Below are positions 1 to 6,949 of a stretch of 16,041 bases of DNA, in pieces. How positions within the stretch are numbered: the first letter of the stretch is position 1; the number at the start of each line of letters is the position of its first letter. A program made the position numbers and the translations under genes. This DNA comes from CAYGZA01 sp964354135 (GTDB taxonomy: Bacteria; Planctomycetota; Planctomycetia; Pirellulales; Thermoguttaceae), in assembly GCA_964354135.1 (NCBI GenBank), contig CAYGZA010000136.1, forward strand, positions 1 to 16,041, given 5' to 3'. The notes below the pieces were generated by a model. The model did not search any database, was not told the DNA's origin, and was given only the letters and a program-made list of their open reading frames with translations.

Positions 1-2
1 CG

Positions 3-566
3 TTGCTGATTGGCGGGTGTTCCGGCCGGCCCGCGGGCCCGCCGGAGCCCGGCGCCCGGGACGCCGCTGAGGGCGCGGCGGCAATCGGACGGTCGTCCGG
101 CGGGGCGGAGCTCAACGAAGCGATGCTTCGCACCCTCGACGAAGCGAAGTTCGCGGAAACGCTCCGGCAATACCGCGGGAAAGTGGTGCTGGCCGATTTT
201 TGGGCCACGTGGTGCCGGCCGTGCGTCCAGTTGTTCCCGCGCACGGTGGAATTGCACCGCCGGTTTGGCGATCGCGGCCTGGCCGTGCTCTCGATCAGCC
301 TGGACGATCCGGAAAACCGGCCGCAAGTGCTCAAGTTCCTGGCGGCGAAAGGGGCGATCCACGACAACGTCATCGCCAGCCGTGGCGGCTCCTCCGAGGC
401 GTTCTCGTTGCTGGAAATCGAGGGGGGCGCCCTGCCCCATCTGAAGCTCTTCGACCGCGCCGGGAAGCTGCGGAAGACGTTCCCGCTCCCCGAGAAACCC
501 GTCGATCCGGCGGAGGTCGAGAAGGCGGTGAAGGCGTTGTTGGACGAGCCGGCGGGGCCGGGATAG
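3..566 (+). CDS. Thioredoxin-like (TlpA/ResA-type) lipoprotein, 5' end cut by the window
   Basis: The open frame runs from the left edge of the window, so the true start and most of the signal peptide lie outside. The first residues read L-L-I-G-G-C, which resembles the end of a lipoprotein signal peptide with the lipidated Cys at about residue 6. A low-complexity Pro/Gly/Ala linker follows. A thioredoxin fold starts near residue 45, with the redox site W-C-R-P-C at about residues 70-74 and the typical preceding strand VVLADFWATW. A later A-L-P segment near residue 143 fits the cis-proline loop. Proteins of this kind act outside the cytoplasmic membrane in thiol-disulfide exchange, often in cytochrome maturation or oxidative protection; the actual partner is not shown here. 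The next gene on the same strand begins about 120 bp downstream. Confidence 0.85.
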   Translation: MLIGGCSGRPAGPPEPGARDAAEGAAAIGRSSGGAELNEAMLRTLDEAKFAETLRQYRGKVVLADFWATWCRPCVQLFPRTVELHRRFGDRGLAVLSISLDDPENRPQVLKFLAAKGAIHDNVIASRGGSSEAFSLLEIEGGALPHLKLFDRAGKLRKTFPLPEKPVDPAEVEKAVKALLDEPAGPG

Positions 567-688
567 CCACTTGTGGGGGAAGCTTTCGCGCTTGCCTCCG
601 CCAGCGCGCCTGGGGTATCTTTCCATAGTATGTTCCGGCACTACCGCGCGGGGTCTTGTCGGAATGCCATCCCCCACAATGGGCAGAT

Positions 689-2338
689 ATGAAGTTGCGC
701 TTTTCGAGGAATTCGCCGTTGGTGCTGCGATTGGCCGCGGCGGTAGTCGTGCTTGGGACGACCGCGGTGGGCTTTTCGGCCCCGCAGCCGGTCCCACAGC
801 CGACCCTACAGCCGGCTCCACAACAGCCGGCTGCGGCGGACAAGGATCGCGTCCCGCGCTTGATCGAGGCCCTGGGCGACAAGGACTACACGGTCCGCCA
901 GAACGCCCAGGAGGAGCTGGTCAAACTCGGCTTCGCAGCCTACGACGCCCTGCTGGCGGCGGCCAACCACGAGGACCTGGAGATCGCCAGCCGGGCCCGG
1001 TACCTGCTGCGGCTGGTGCGGGCGCGTTGGTCTACCGAACAGGACCCGCCCGAGGTGCAGAACCTCCTCCAGGGATACGAGCTGGAAGGCGCCGAACAGC
1101 GGGCCGAGCGGATCCAAGGGCTGGCGACCCTTCCGGACCTGGCGGGCGTCCCCGCGCTCTGCCGGCTGATCCGCTTCGAGCGGTCGCCGGTGCTCTCCGG
1201 CTATGCGGCGGTGGAAGTGCTTAATCAAGGGCCTGTCGACCAGGCGGCGCAGTCGCGGCTGGCGCGGATCCTTCGGGAGAACCTTGCGGGAAGCAGCCGC
1301 TCCGGGGCCAAATGGCTCTTGGCGTACCTGCGGCTCCGCGAGGACCCCAAGACGGCGTTGGCCGAGTGGAGCAACCTGGTCGAGGCGGAGCTGAGGCTGT
1401 GGCAGCGGTCGCCGGAGAAGAGCAGCCCGGAGATCGTCGTGTCGCTCTTGTATCTCTTGGCCCAAGTCCAGGCCGAGCAGGGAAACAAGCCCCTGGCCGA
1501 GCAGACGGCGGAGCGGGCCCGGCAGCTCCTTTCGGTCAGCGACCCGTTGGGGATTGAAGTCCGCATTGAGATTGCGGCGTCGCTCCGCCGGCGGGGCATG
1601 ATCGACTGGGCGGAAATGGAGTACCGCCGGCTCGTGGGCTCCGGCCAGCCCGTGGTCATGATCGACGCGAGCAGCCATCTGGCGGAGATGCTGCACGACC
1701 AGGGCAAGCACCTGGCCGCCGCGGAGGCCCGCCGCAGCGCCCTGGATGTCCTCCAGACGAACCGGCTCGAGTCGACGGGGTTGAACGAGTTCATCAAGCA
1801 GATGCGGGCGCGGATGAACTACTTCTATGCCTGCCACTGGGCGGAGCAGGGCAGCGCGGTCAAGCAGCTTGAGTACCTCGAGCTGGCCCTGAAGACCGAT
1901 CCCGGTGAAGTCGATACGCTCATCGCCTGCTACCGGCTTCCCAACCAGACCGCACAGTTCCGGCAGCGGATCATGAAGCTGATCGAGCAGGACGTTGCGA
2001 AGACCCGCAACCAGATCGCGGCCCGGCCCGAGGTCGCGGAGCCGTACAACCAGTATGCCTGGCTGGTCTCGAATACGCAGGGGGACCTCGACGAGGCCCT
2101 GCGGTTCTCCAAGAAGTCGCTGGAGCTGAGCCCGAACAACAGCGCCTACTTGGACACGCTGGCCCACGTCTATTTCGCCAGGGGCGACCTGGAAAACGCC
2201 GTGAAGCACCAGGCGATGGCCGTCGAGCGGGACCCCTACTCGAATCTCATAACGCGGGAGTTGAAGCGGTTCCGCGCCGCGCTGGAAGAGAAGGCCAAGG
2301 GCGCGAAGAAGCCCGCGGGGGCGGATCGCAAAGGATGA
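689..2338 (+). CDS. Secreted HEAT-repeat and TPR protein
   Basis: The frame is open from a TTG at 656, but the ATG at 689 is preferred because it places a classic signal peptide at the N-terminus (KLRFSRNS, then a hydrophobic stretch to about residue 28). A Pro/Gln-rich linker at residues 32-48 (PQPVPQPTLQPAPQQP) follows. Residues 51-112 form a HEAT-type helical pair (VPRLIEALGDKDYTVRQNAQ). The centre is all-helical and poorly defined. Residues 453-517 are TPR-like (GDLDEALRFSKKSLELSPNN, then a second unit with GDLENAVKHQ). Such proteins are extracytoplasmic interaction scaffolds with no catalytic site, and the partner is unknown. The stop codon overlaps the start of the alpha/beta hydrolase gene as ATGA, so the two are probably translated together. 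No strong Shine-Dalgarno is seen before 689. Confidence 0.85.
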   Translation: MKLRFSRNSPLVLRLAAAVVVLGTTAVGFSAPQPVPQPTLQPAPQQPAAADKDRVPRLIEALGDKDYTVRQNAQEELVKLGFAAYDALLAAANHEDLEIASRARYLLRLVRARWSTEQDPPEVQNLLQGYELEGAEQRAERIQGLATLPDLAGVPALCRLIRFERSPVLSGYAAVEVLNQGPVDQAAQSRLARILRENLAGSSRSGAKWLLAYLRLREDPKTALAEWSNLVEAELRLWQRSPEKSSPEIVVSLLYLLAQVQAEQGNKPLAEQTAERARQLLSVSDPLGIEVRIEIAASLRRRGMIDWAEMEYRRLVGSGQPVVMIDASSHLAEMLHDQGKHLAAAEARRSALDVLQTNRLESTGLNEFIKQMRARMNYFYACHWAEQGSAVKQLEYLELALKTDPGEVDTLIACYRLPNQTAQFRQRIMKLIEQDVAKTRNQIAARPEVAEPYNQYAWLVSNTQGDLDEALRFSKKSLELSPNNSAYLDTLAHVYFARGDLENAVKHQAMAVERDPYSNLITRELKRFRAALEEKAKGAKKPAGADRKG

Positions 2339-3144
2339 ACAACTACACCGTCCACGGAGTGCGCCTGGCGGTAGAGGATCGCGGCCTGGGGCCGGCGGTG
2401 CTCCTGGTCCACGGTTTCCCGCTGGACCACACGATGTGGAGCGCCCAGATCGAGGTCCTTTCCAGGCGGTATCGCGCGATCGCCCCGGATCTCCGCGGCT
2501 TCGGCCGGAGCGGCGTCACCGAGGGAACGGTTTCGATGGAGCAATTGGCCGACGACCTCGCGGCGCTGCTGGACGCGCTGCGGATCGGCGAGCCGGTGGT
2601 TTTCTGCGGCCTCTCGATGGGCGGGTACGTTGCCTGGGAGTTCTGCCGCAAGTATGCCGGCAGGCTGCGGGGATTGATCCTCTGCGACACGCGGTCCGCG
2701 GCCGACGCGCCGGAAGCCGCCGCCGCGCGCCTCGACGTGGCCCGGCAAGTGCTCCGCGACGGGCCGGGGCTCTTGGCCGGTGCGATGCTGCCGAAGCTGT
2801 TTGCCCCGGCGACACTCGAAAAACGGCCGGAGATTGCCGCGGCCTTGCAGCAGGTGGTCCTCGGCACCGACGTGCGGGGCATCGCCGCGGCCGCCCGGGG
2901 AATGGCCCAGCGGCCCGACTCCACGCCGATCCTCGGCCGGATTCGCTGCCCTACGCTGGTCCTGGTGGGCGAGGAAGACTCGCTTTCGCCCGAGGAGCAG
3001 ATGCGGGCCATGGCCCGGGCGATTCCCGGGGCGCAGTTCGTGGCAATCCCCGGCGCCGGACACCTGCCGCCGATGGAACGACCGGCGGAAACCACTGCGG
3101 CGATCGAAGCGTTCTTGGATGGTCTGGGTGGGGGCAGACTCTAA
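2335..3144 (+). CDS. Alpha/beta-fold hydrolase (3-oxoadipate enol-lactonase-like)
   Basis: This is a complete 269-residue single-domain hydrolase without a signal peptide, so it is cytoplasmic. The HG oxyanion region is at residues 26-27 (LLVHGFPLDHTMW). The nucleophile elbow G-L-S-M-G-G gives Ser94. The acid is most likely Asp215 (LVLVGEEDSLSP) and the base His243 (GAGHLPPMERP), completing a Ser-Asp-His triad. The PDLRGFGRSG segment and overall length match the PcaD-like/esterase branch of the family, but substrate cannot be inferred: this branch includes esterases, lactonases and C-C hydrolases, and no catabolic genes lie nearby. The start ATG overlaps the stop of the HEAT-TPR gene by four bases, suggesting translational coupling. 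A convergent gene ends 53 bp downstream. Confidence 0.93.
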   Translation: MNNYTVHGVRLAVEDRGLGPAVLLVHGFPLDHTMWSAQIEVLSRRYRAIAPDLRGFGRSGVTEGTVSMEQLADDLAALLDALRIGEPVVFCGLSMGGYVAWEFCRKYAGRLRGLILCDTRSAADAPEAAAARLDVARQVLRDGPGLLAGAMLPKLFAPATLEKRPEIAAALQQVVLGTDVRGIAAAARGMAQRPDSTPILGRIRCPTLVLVGEEDSLSPEEQMRAMARAIPGAQFVAIPGAGHLPPMERPAETTAAIEAFLDGLGGGRL

Positions 3145-3197
3145 ACGGTCCGACGCCAACCACACGCCGACCTTCCCCGGGAGCTGTAAGCCTCCGC

Positions 3198-3836
3198 CTA
3201 ACTGAAACGTCTCTTCAGGTCGTCCACGACCTGCTGATACTTGCTCCTGGCCCGCGGGTCCAGTTTCTCCTGGATCTCTTGGCGCTCGGGCGCCTTCTTC
3301 CGCCGTAACAGCCTGTAGACATCGCCCAGATCCTCAGGTCTCCCCGCCAGGAGTTTCAGGCTGATCCAGGCAGGCAAGCCGGCGTAGTCCAGGCCGGAGG
3401 CGACTCCGAGTTCCGCGGGCGTGGGGGTCGGGTGAAGGCTATCGGGGGTGGGATAATTCCCCGAGACCAAGACGTCTACGGGATACCCGCCTGGAACGGA
3501 GAATCGCGCCGGGCCTTCCTGAACGAAACCCGCTTCGATCGCCTTCTCGCGAAACGCGGCGAGATGGCTCTGCTCAATGACAATATCCACGTCTTGCGTG
3601 GTGCGCTGCAAACCGTAGAAACTGCCGGCGATTCCGCCGACAATGGCCATGGGGATGCCGCGTTCCAGGGAGATTCTCTTGAGCAGACTCAGGGTGTGAC
3701 TGATAGGCCCTTCGCCCATGAGTGCTGCCTCCAAATCCGCGAAACCCCGATCGAGCGTCTGCGCGTGAGCCCACATTCTCGGATCCGCGGCGCTGAGCCG
3801 GGCGTGCTGGGGATTGGCGTTATCCTGTGGCTCCAC
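3198..3836 (-). CDS. Nucleotidyltransferase-fold protein (AbiEii-like, orphan)
   Basis: The 212-residue product starts at a GTG supported by a strong GGAGG six bases upstream. The nucleotidyltransferase core is at residues 63-86: a G-G-I-A-G-S turn (67-72) followed by Y-G-L-Q-R-T-T-Q-D-V-D, giving metal-binding candidates Asp82 and Asp84. A third acidic residue is likely Asp121 in YPVDVL. Further on, K161-LLAGR then ED-L-G-D matches the Lys/Arg...Asp-x-x-Asp helix common in AbiEii-like and related nucleotidyltransferases. Family members are toxins of type IV abortive-infection pairs or uncharacterised nucleotide transferases. No AbiEi-like antitoxin is adjacent: the upstream co-directional gene is DUF2617, 25 bp away. 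Toxin function is therefore only a possibility. The fold is well supported and the biological role is not. Confidence 0.82.
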   Translation of the reverse strand: MEPQDNANPQHARLSAADPRMWAHAQTLDRGFADLEAALMGEGPISHTLSLLKRISLERGIPMAIVGGIAGSFYGLQRTTQDVDIVIEQSHLAAFREKAIEAGFVQEGPARFSVPGGYPVDVLVSGNYPTPDSLHPTPTPAELGVASGLDYAGLPAWISLKLLAGRPEDLGDVYRLLRRKKAPERQEIQEKLDPRARSKYQQVVDDLKRRFS

Positions 3837-3861
3837 GGTCCACCTCCGCCCCGACTTCGGG

Positions 3862-4401
3862 CTAAGGAATCTCGAAGAGCGACTGGCTCTTGACGATGGC
3901 GTAATCGTCGGGGAAGGTGTGGAAGGCCTGGACCAGGAGGGTGCGGGCCCGGCTCTCGATGTTGATGTAGCTGATGGCGCCCAAGGCGATGCGGCCGCTG
4001 GCGTTGAAGCGCTGGAGCATGCCCTGCCGCTGGCCGTCGCGGCAGAGTTCCTCCTGGAAGGTCCAGAAGACTGCCGGCTCCACCGACTCCAGTTGGAAGC
4101 TGACCTGGTAAGAAACCCCGCCGCGGCACACCAGGCGATCGCTCCGCTGCCCCTTCAGCCGGTGGGACATCAGGCGGCGCTTTTCCGGCAAGGGATGATG
4201 GGCCGACGTGGTCACCTCCGTGAGCGTGAGGCCGGCGTGCCGCCACGCGACCACGTGGCCGGTGCCGGTGATGTCGATCTTGGCCTCGTACTCGCTCCGT
4301 TGAACCGTCCGCGAAGAGAAGACCTCAAACAGCTCCGGGTGCAGAGGCCGCCCGAAGACCTGGAAGACCAGCTCGGCAATTTTCGGTCGAACGATAAGCA
4401 C
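3862..4401 (-). CDS. DUF2617 family protein
   Basis: The product is 179 residues, recognised from segments typical of DUF2617 (IVRPKIAELVFQVFGRPLHP near the N-terminus, GHVVAWRHAGLTLTEV in the middle, AFHTFPDDYAIVKSQSLFEI at the C-terminus). The function of this family is unknown. It has no signal peptide or membrane segment. The frame is open back to a TTG at 4458, but the GTG at 4401 is chosen for three reasons: AAAGGGG lies eight bases before it, the recognisable family homology starts there, and the promoter at 4467-4495 would begin transcription at about 4460, leaving no leader for the TTG. The nucleotidyltransferase gene follows 25 bp downstream and is probably co-transcribed. Confidence 0.78.
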   Translation of the reverse strand: MLIVRPKIAELVFQVFGRPLHPELFEVFSSRTVQRSEYEAKIDITGTGHVVAWRHAGLTLTEVTTSAHHPLPEKRRLMSHRLKGQRSDRLVCRGGVSYQVSFQLESVEPAVFWTFQEELCRDGQRQGMLQRFNASGRIALGAISYINIESRARTLLVQAFHTFPDDYAIVKSQSLFEIP

Positions 4402-4466
4402 GACAACGACCCCTTTCGTCTCGAAGGAGCCCCGAACGGGACGATCAGCTCGTGTCAACTCGCCTC

Positions 4467-4495
4467 ATTATAAGCTCTGCCCGCGGGAACGACAA
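4467..4495 (-). promoter_or_regulatory. Sigma70-like promoter for the DUF2617-nucleotidyltransferase unit
   Basis: Read on the minus strand, a perfect TATAAT (4472-4467) is preceded by TTGTCG (4495-4490) with a spacer of exactly 17 bp. The -35 matches the consensus at four of six positions. Transcription would start near 4460, about 59 bases before the chosen GTG start of the DUF2617 gene. Confidence 0.65.
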
Positions 4496-4515
4496 AGGGC
4501 GATTTGCATCCTCCG

Positions 4516-4536
4516 AAAAAGGCCCCCGGTTGGGGC
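4516..4536 (-). terminator. Intrinsic terminator after the CPBP protease gene
   Basis: On the minus strand the sequence is GCCCC-AACCG-GGGGC followed by C and TTTTT: a five-pair GC stem, a five-base loop and a T tract. It lies about 85 bases beyond the stop of the protease gene and just before the promoter of the DUF2617 unit, so it separates the two minus-strand transcripts. Confidence 0.65.
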
Positions 4537-4620
4537 TTGACAGGAAGGCGGAGACTTGTTCCGCAGCGCAAGACGTGCCGGCGGCGGGGCCAAATGACGT
4601 TGCGCGATCGTGAAACCCCT

Positions 4621-5424
4621 TCAGATCAGCTTGACCAGGATGTCGTAACCGGCGTGGCTCCCGACGGCGATCCCGAATCCGCGACAAAGGAACAGGGCGC
4701 CAAAGAACGCCCCCGCCAAGAAGCGGAAGACAAAGCCGAACCAGAACGTCAGCGCCAGAAGATCCACGGCGTTGCCGTAAGGCCCGACGTAGTGAGCGGC
4801 AGCGAACATCACGCTCGTGGCCGCCACAGAGGCCATCGCCCCGGCCCCCCCGGTCATCCCCAGCCGGCGGATTCCCCACCCCACCAGCGACAGGAGAATG
4901 AGTCGGAAGAGCAGCTCCTCGTAGACGCCGGCGCCGAGAAAGCCGATCATTCTGCCCCAACTGTCGGCGAGGTCGGCGACCGGCTGGGGTGATCCGGCCG
5001 TGAGCGGTGCCGGCGTCAATGCCCGCCACAGGATGAGCTCCACCTGAAGGATCAGCCGCAGGCAGATGGCCAAAAGTACACTTTCCACCAGCATCCCGGA
5101 AAGGACGCCGCGCAAGACCCGCCACCGCCGCCGCGTGGCATAGTGCCAACCCAAGAGGATCCCCACGGTCAGCACGGGCAGCAGGAAGTATTGGCCGAAG
5201 TCCAAGAGCTCCAGGAGTCCCCGCATCCAGAGGTCCGCGCCGTTGCGGACCGCCTGGGCTCCCAAGGCCAACACCCCGATCTCGTAGACCACCAACAAGG
5301 GCGCGATGAACACCAGGGCGGTCAACGGCTCTCGCGACCGCGCCCAATAGTCGGCCGCCCGGCCGGCTGCCCTGGGCAATCCCGAGGGGGGCTCATTCAC
5401 CGTGGGCGGATGGGGTTCGTGCAT
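4621..5424 (-). CDS. CPBP-family intramembrane metalloprotease (CAAX protease-like, ABI)
   Basis: The 267-residue polytopic membrane protein carries all three motifs of the CPBP/Rce1-like family: E169-E170-x-x-x-R174 (YEELLFR), F207-x-x-x-H211 (FAAAHYVG), and a C-terminal H257 (SHAGYD). Hydrophobic segments surround residues 35-56, 78-94, 106-133, 158-183, 196-212 and 221-248. The Glu and His residues bind zinc or form the active site in the family. Bacterial members are linked to protein maturation, immunity to peptides, or are uncharacterised; the substrate here is unknown. No clear Shine-Dalgarno precedes the ATG, so the start is the least certain part. The gene stands alone, ending in an intrinsic terminator. 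Confidence 0.9.
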   Translation of the reverse strand: MHEPHPPTVNEPPSGLPRAAGRAADYWARSREPLTALVFIAPLLVVYEIGVLALGAQAVRNGADLWMRGLLELLDFGQYFLLPVLTVGILLGWHYATRRRWRVLRGVLSGMLVESVLLAICLRLILQVELILWRALTPAPLTAGSPQPVADLADSWGRMIGFLGAGVYEELLFRLILLSLVGWGIRRLGMTGGAGAMASVAATSVMFAAAHYVGPYGNAVDLLALTFWFGFVFRFLAGAFFGALFLCRGFGIAVGSHAGYDILVKLI

Positions 5425-5577
5425 CGTTGTGGGACAGTGAGGGTCTCGGGCGGGGGTTCGCTTCGAGGAGGCAGCCTGGCCGGCTCCTTCTCATCTTCGA
5501 CCCGCGCCGCGGCTTGGCTTGAGCGGCGTGGGGTCACGCGGGCCTCGCGCCGCGTATCCGCCCCTCTCGGGGAAGGG

Positions 5578-5583
5578 TATAAT
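5578..5583 (+). promoter_or_regulatory. -10 box compatible with a leaderless transcript
   Basis: A perfect TATAAT ends six bases before the ATG at 5590. With normal -10 to start-site spacing, transcription would begin at or next to the A of the ATG, which is the layout of leaderless genes. No good -35 hexamer is visible 16-18 bp upstream. Confidence 0.4.
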
Positions 5584-5589
5584 CGTGGC

Positions 5590-5619
5590 ATGAAGCCGCT
5601 GATCTACATCGAAACCACG
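5590..5619 (+). pseudogene. Remnant of a PIN-domain (VapC-like) toxin gene, first ten codons only
   Basis: The codons read M-K-P-L-I-Y-I-E-T-T, which is the typical start of a group of PIN-domain toxins (M-K-P-x-I-Y-I-E-T-[TS], usually followed by I-P-S-F-Y). The acidic residue after IYI is the first metal ligand region of the PIN nuclease. Homology stops at the tenth codon, and the DNA beyond is filled with decayed GC-rich palindromes instead of the rest of the gene. No antitoxin gene is visible nearby. The match is short, so a chance resemblance cannot be excluded, although the -10 box immediately upstream makes a real gene start more likely. Confidence 0.45.
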
Positions 5620-5639
5620 ATGCAAAGGGCAACCGACCA

Positions 5640-5797
5640 CCGACATCACCCGCGCCCTCTCTCGGCGCGCGTCGGGAAACGGCCTCCACCCCAATCCGCC
5701 CCCCAAAGGGAGACTGAATACGATTCTCACCCCGGCTCCCGGCGCAGGATGAGAAACAGCCCTCACCCCGGCGCTCTCCCAAAGGGATGAGGGAGAC
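5640..5797. repeat. Cluster of decayed palindromic repeats in the spacer
   Basis: The spacer 5425-5823 has no complete gene. Its right half carries at least two imperfect palindromes of one family: TTCTCACCCCGG...GGATGAGAA (about 5733-5757) and CCCTCACCCCGG...GATGAGGGAG (5760-5795, inner CTCTCCC-AAAGGGA). Further related pieces (CCCCCCAAAGGGAGA near 5699) are present. The CCTCACCCC and CTCTCCC boxes also occur in the palindrome embedded in the coding sequence at 10291-10366. The left half (5425-5577) shows nothing recognisable besides GC-rich DNA. Confidence 0.55.
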
Positions 5798-5823
5798 CTG
5801 GGCCGAGCCTTAGGGACGGGGCG

Positions 5824-6828
5824 CTACTTCGGTTTGGCGGCTGCCTCTTTTTCTTTGGCCAGGCTGAAGGTGGCCCGGGTTACGACGCTGAAGGTCACGT
5901 GGCCGGGGTTGGAGGCCATCGCTTCGTTCTCTTTGGGCTCCTGGAACATCATGGACCGGAACCGCTCAAAGGTCTGCTGATAACCGGAGGGCATTGGCTC
6001 GTCGTCGTAGCCCGATCCCCCGCGGAACCCCCCGGTATCGCCGGCGCTGAGGCCGGCCAGCGGCCCGAGCTGGATGCCCGCGGCCTGGGCGATCCGCTGG
6101 GCGTCGGCCTTGGCCTTCTGAAAGGCCTCAGCGAGGGCCTTGACGCGGTCCTCCTCGGAGACCTTGGCCACGTAGAGGAACATCGGGGTGTTGGGATCGA
6201 ACTCCTCCTCGCCGGGAAAGCCCATTTCCGCCTGCATTTCCTCGGTCATCTCGTCTTCCTCGGGCGACGGCTTCTCCGCCTCCTTTCCCCCGGCCAGCTT
6301 GGCCGCCTTCACCTTCTCCCGGAGGTCCTGAACGAAGAGGAAGACCTCCTCTGGGTCCTTCGTGGTGAGGCGCCACTCGGCGGTGAGCATGGCGGCCACG
6401 GTGACGGTCTGCGGGAGTTTCGGCGGCTTGGCGGTCCGGCCGCTCGCGCGCATCCGCTGGCGGATCATCATTTCGAGCTGCCGCCGCCTTTGGTTCTCGG
6501 GGGCGGAGACCGAGGGGCTCGTGACGTCGACCGATTTCTTGTCCGCCCCGAGCTTCACTAGTTCGGCGGTCGCGGTTTCGCGGCGGGCCTTCAACGCGGC
6601 CACTGCTTCTTCGGCCGTCTTCCCCTTGCCCGAGAGGAGCAAGGACATGCGCAGGATCGTAGGCGGGCGGCGCACGATCACCGTGCCGGTCCCGGTCACG
6701 GCGCCGCCGGCCGGAGCGGCCAGCAGACCCATCTCGTGCTCCCACGAGCCGTACTGGGCCCACGCCATGGCAGGCACCAGGGCCGCGGTCCACAGCACCA
6801 ACACGGTGACGAGTCGAGCGCGATTCAT
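5824..6828 (-). CDS. Secreted SIMPL (DUF541) domain protein
   Basis: The ATG at 6828 is chosen over an upstream in-frame start because GGAGAGGAG lies just before it and the product then begins with a clean signal peptide (NRARLVTVLVLWTAALVPAMAWA, cleavage near residue 25). The domain starts with VTGTGTVIVRRPPTILRM and the A-x-x-ARR helix (residues about 45-95), and ends with the strand HVTFSVVTRATFSL near residue 315, both typical of SIMPL/YggE-like proteins. An acidic insertion (PSPEEDEMTEEMQAEM) lies in the middle. SIMPL proteins are periplasmic or cell-surface proteins, some connected with oxidative stress; the biochemical role is unsettled. It is the last gene of the minus-strand run, 121 bp after the thioredoxin-HEAT gene. 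Confidence 0.85.
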   Translation of the reverse strand: MNRARLVTVLVLWTAALVPAMAWAQYGSWEHEMGLLAAPAGGAVTGTGTVIVRRPPTILRMSLLLSGKGKTAEEAVAALKARRETATAELVKLGADKKSVDVTSPSVSAPENQRRRQLEMMIRQRMRASGRTAKPPKLPQTVTVAAMLTAEWRLTTKDPEEVFLFVQDLREKVKAAKLAGGKEAEKPSPEEDEMTEEMQAEMGFPGEEEFDPNTPMFLYVAKVSEEDRVKALAEAFQKAKADAQRIAQAAGIQLGPLAGLSAGDTGGFRGGSGYDDEPMPSGYQQTFERFRSMMFQEPKENEAMASNPGHVTFSVVTRATFSLAKEKEAAAKPK

Positions 6829-6866
6829 GGCACTCCTCTCCTTTCTCACAGGGTTCAGCGGGCAGA

Positions 6867-6915
6867 AGCTATCAGCTATCAGCTATCAGCTTTCAGCTAT
6901 CAGCTATCAGCTTTA
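6867..6915. repeat. Heptamer tandem array, unit AGCTATC (x7)
   Basis: Seven consecutive 7-bp units: AGCTATC three times, AGCTTTC, AGCTATC twice, AGCTTTA. The array sits in the spacer between the SIMPL and thioredoxin-HEAT genes. It resembles the short tandemly repeated heptanucleotide elements described in cyanobacterial spacers. Confidence 0.9.
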
Positions 6916-6920
6916 GGAAC

Positions 6921-6948
6921 TCATCCTTCATCCTTCATCCCTCATCCT
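6921..6948. repeat. Heptamer tandem array, unit TCATCCT (x4)
   Basis: Four consecutive 7-bp units (TCATCCT, TCATCCT, TCATCCC, TCATCCT) end one base before the stop codon of the thioredoxin-HEAT gene. Only five bases separate it from the AGCTATC array, and the two units are unrelated in sequence. Confidence 0.85.
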
Positions 6949-6949
6949 T

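Noticed and set aside
592..621. Possible promoter TTGCCT, 18 bp, TATCTT before the HEAT-TPR gene
   Set aside because: Both hexamers match the consensus at only four of six positions, and another -10-like TAGTAT lies nearby, so the assignment is not reliable.
806..2209. 467-codon open frame on the minus strand
   Set aside because: It is antisense to the HEAT-TPR gene, has the His/Leu/Gln/Arg-rich composition of a shadow frame in high-GC DNA, and shows no domain.
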